Both the position numbers and the translations under genes were made by a program. A stretch of 6,192 nucleotides of DNA from Nitrosotalea sp. (GTDB lineage Archaea > Thermoproteota > Nitrososphaeria > Nitrososphaerales > Nitrosopumilaceae). The DNA lies in NCBI GenBank assembly GCA_023252335.1, contig JAJPEA010000100.1, positions 1 to 6,192 of the forward strand, written 5' to 3'. Positions 4,688 through 6,192 of this stretch are shown piece after piece (within the stretch, counting starts at the first letter, position 1; every line of letters begins with the position of its first letter). Under the pieces are notes generated by a model. It was not told where the DNA came from. It did no database searches and saw only the letters and a list, made by a program, of their open reading frames with translations.

Positions 4688-6190
4688 ATGCCAATTAAGA
4701 CAGCATCTGAGTATATTCAAAGTCTTAGAGGCCGTGACATGAAAGTTTACCTTTTTGGCGAACTTGTAAAAGAGCCTGTAGATCACCCAATGATTAGACC
4801 GTCAATAAATGCAGTAGCGGAGACATATGATCTGGCAGAAAAGGAAGCCGAGTTGGCAACTGCAAAATCATCAATCACTGGCTTGCAAGTTAACAGGTTT
4901 TTGCATATAGCAGAGAGTGCAAACGATCTGGTAAACCAAAATAAAATGCAGCGAAAACTTGGTCAACTTACGGGAACATGTTTTCAAAGATGTGTCGGAA
5001 TGGATGCACTAAATTCACTATATTCTGTTACTTTTGAAATTGATGAGAAACACAAGACCAATTATCATAAACGACTAGTCGATTTTATCAAAATGATCCA
5101 ACAAGAGAATTTTGTAATCGGCGGTGCAATGACTGATCCAAAGGGAGATAGAAGCAAGGCACCACACCAGCAAGAAGATCCTGATGTATTCTTACATGTA
5201 GTAGAAAAAAATGACAAGGGAATATTTGTTACAGGTGCCAAGGCTCACCAGACTGGCTGTATCAACTCACACTGGATAATTGTAATGCCCACAATGAGAT
5301 TATTGGAAGGTGACAAGGATTATGCAGTGGTAGGTGCAATGCCTGCTGATTCTCCTGGAATTACATACATCTACGGACGCCAATCTTGTGACACAAGAAG
5401 CATGGAAGAAGGAGATATTGATTCAGGAAATTCAAAATTTGCAGGCCAAGAAGCCCTTATCGTTTTTGATCGAGTCTTTATTCCATGGGATAAGGTATTC
5501 ATGTTTGGCGAGTATGAATTTGCTGCAATGCTAGTAGAGAGATTTACTTGTTATCACAGAAGAAGCTATGTATGCAAGACGGGCTTGGGTGATGTTTTAA
5601 TTGGGGCAGCAGCTTCAATTGCTGATTACAATGGTGTACCAGATGTCTCTCATATACGGGACAAACTGGTAGAAATGACCCACCTCAATGAAACAATATA
5701 CGCAACTGGTATTGCTTCATCATCCCAGGCTCATCGTACCAAGTCTGGTGTCTGGCTCAACGATGACATGCTAGCAAATGTTACTAAACATAATGTAACT
5801 AGATTCCCATATGAAATAGGCAGACTAGCACAAGATATTGCAGGTGGTCTTGTTGTCACACTTCCATCTGAGAAAGACTTGAAGAATCCAACAACTGGTC
5901 CAATATTGAAAAAATATCTAAGAGGACGAAAGGGAGTTGATGTTGAAAGCAGGGTTAGAATATTGAGGCTGATTGAAAACATGACACTGGGCAGAAATGC
6001 AGTAGGGTATTTGACAGAATCAATGCATGGTGCAGGTTCCCCGCAGGCCCAGAGAATCCAGATTGCACGCCAAATGCAACTTGGATACAAGAAAAAATTA
6101 GCTAAAAATCTTGCAAGCATTAAAGAAAATCCAGACGGCGAGTCTGAACAATCTGATTACTTTGAGCGTGTGTTCAAGGTACGAAAATAA
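4688..6190 (+). CDS. abfD: 4-hydroxybutyryl-CoA dehydratase
   Basis: 500-residue enzyme that dehydrates 4-hydroxybutyryl-CoA to crotonyl-CoA through a ketyl radical mechanism using FAD and a [4Fe-4S] cluster; it belongs to the HpaB/acyl-CoA dehydrogenase-like family. In the Clostridium aminobutyricum enzyme the cluster is held by Cys99, Cys103, His292 and Cys299. Here the counterparts are Cys98 and Cys102 (TGTCFQRCVGMD), His290 and Cys296 (YHRRSYVCKTG). Other known active-site residues have apparent matches: Gln100 (Q101), Thr189 in HQTGC (T190), Glu255 in GQEALIVF (E257), Tyr294 (Y296), Lys297 (K300) and Glu444 with Ala449 in ESMHGA (E455, A460). All key residues are present, so the enzyme should be active. 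Differences from the clostridial protein are a His-to-Cys spacing one residue shorter and a longer, charged C-terminal tail after Glu444. It acts right after the upstream synthetase in the autotrophic 3-hydroxypropionate/4-hydroxybutyrate cycle and is a marker gene of that cycle. The gene is complete, with TAA at 6188-6190. Confidence 0.95.
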   Translation: MPIKTASEYIQSLRGRDMKVYLFGELVKEPVDHPMIRPSINAVAETYDLAEKEAELATAKSSITGLQVNRFLHIAESANDLVNQNKMQRKLGQLTGTCFQRCVGMDALNSLYSVTFEIDEKHKTNYHKRLVDFIKMIQQENFVIGGAMTDPKGDRSKAPHQQEDPDVFLHVVEKNDKGIFVTGAKAHQTGCINSHWIIVMPTMRLLEGDKDYAVVGAMPADSPGITYIYGRQSCDTRSMEEGDIDSGNSKFAGQEALIVFDRVFIPWDKVFMFGEYEFAAMLVERFTCYHRRSYVCKTGLGDVLIGAAASIADYNGVPDVSHIRDKLVEMTHLNETIYATGIASSSQAHRTKSGVWLNDDMLANVTKHNVTRFPYEIGRLAQDIAGGLVVTLPSEKDLKNPTTGPILKKYLRGRKGVDVESRVRILRLIENMTLGRNAVGYLTESMHGAGSPQAQRIQIARQMQLGYKKKLAKNLASIKENPDGESEQSDYFERVFKVRK

Positions 6191-6192
6191 TT

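Noticed and set aside
5334..5534. A 66-codon plus-strand frame inside the dehydratase gene
   Set aside because: Out-of-frame overlap with a strongly conserved coding region and no independent start signal.
5731..6120. A 129-codon open frame on the minus strand
   Set aside because: Antisense to the conserved C-terminal part of the dehydratase, with no recognisable domain and no plausible promoter.

Overview
The window looks like chromosomal DNA from an ammonia-oxidising archaeon (Nitrososphaerota/Thaumarchaeota, probably Nitrosopumilales). The main reason is the adjacent pair at 2530-6190: an ADP-forming acyl-CoA synthetase followed by 4-hydroxybutyryl-CoA dehydratase. This matches the arrangement I recall from Nitrosopumilus maritimus (Nmar_0206/Nmar_0207), where the pair performs consecutive steps of the 3-hydroxypropionate/4-hydroxybutyrate CO2-fixation cycle. 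Archaeal TATA-like boxes placed 20-30 bases before several start codons, short or absent leaders and small wHTH and membrane proteins fit the same group. GC content is roughly two-fifths by eye (not computed), which does not settle the genus.

Layout. (1) 6-884, minus strand: a complete radical SAM protein of unassigned function. (2) 885-1010: a 126-base divergent intergenic region with promoter-like elements for both sides. (3) 1011-2457, plus strand: four small, closely spaced genes, namely a winged-helix DNA-binding protein, a three-helix membrane protein, a four-helix membrane protein and a compact RNase H-fold protein. The last two overlap by 11 bases. (4) 2530-4632: a 700-residue fused ADP-forming acyl-CoA synthetase, most likely 4-hydroxybutyrate--CoA ligase. 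(5) 4688-6190: 4-hydroxybutyryl-CoA dehydratase, complete, ending two bases before the window edge. No gene-free stretch exceeds 130 bases, and I saw no tRNA, rRNA, CRISPR array or mobile element.

The two large genes form a metabolic unit: 4-hydroxybutyrate is activated to its CoA thioester with formation of ADP, then dehydrated to crotonyl-CoA by a [4Fe-4S]/flavin radical enzyme. Each has its own TATA-like element, so they may be transcribed separately.

The main points for a second look are: a 10-base-period triplet of TCAAGTG/TCAAGTG/TCAAATG between a TATA-like box and the start codon of the small membrane gene next to the wHTH gene (a candidate operator); an RNase H-like protein with Gly where the fourth active-site Asp is expected; and a one-residue shorter His-to-Cys spacing in the iron-sulfur motif of the dehydratase compared with the clostridial enzyme. 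I found no convincing wholly new system. The wHTH/membrane/RNase H cluster is the least understood part.
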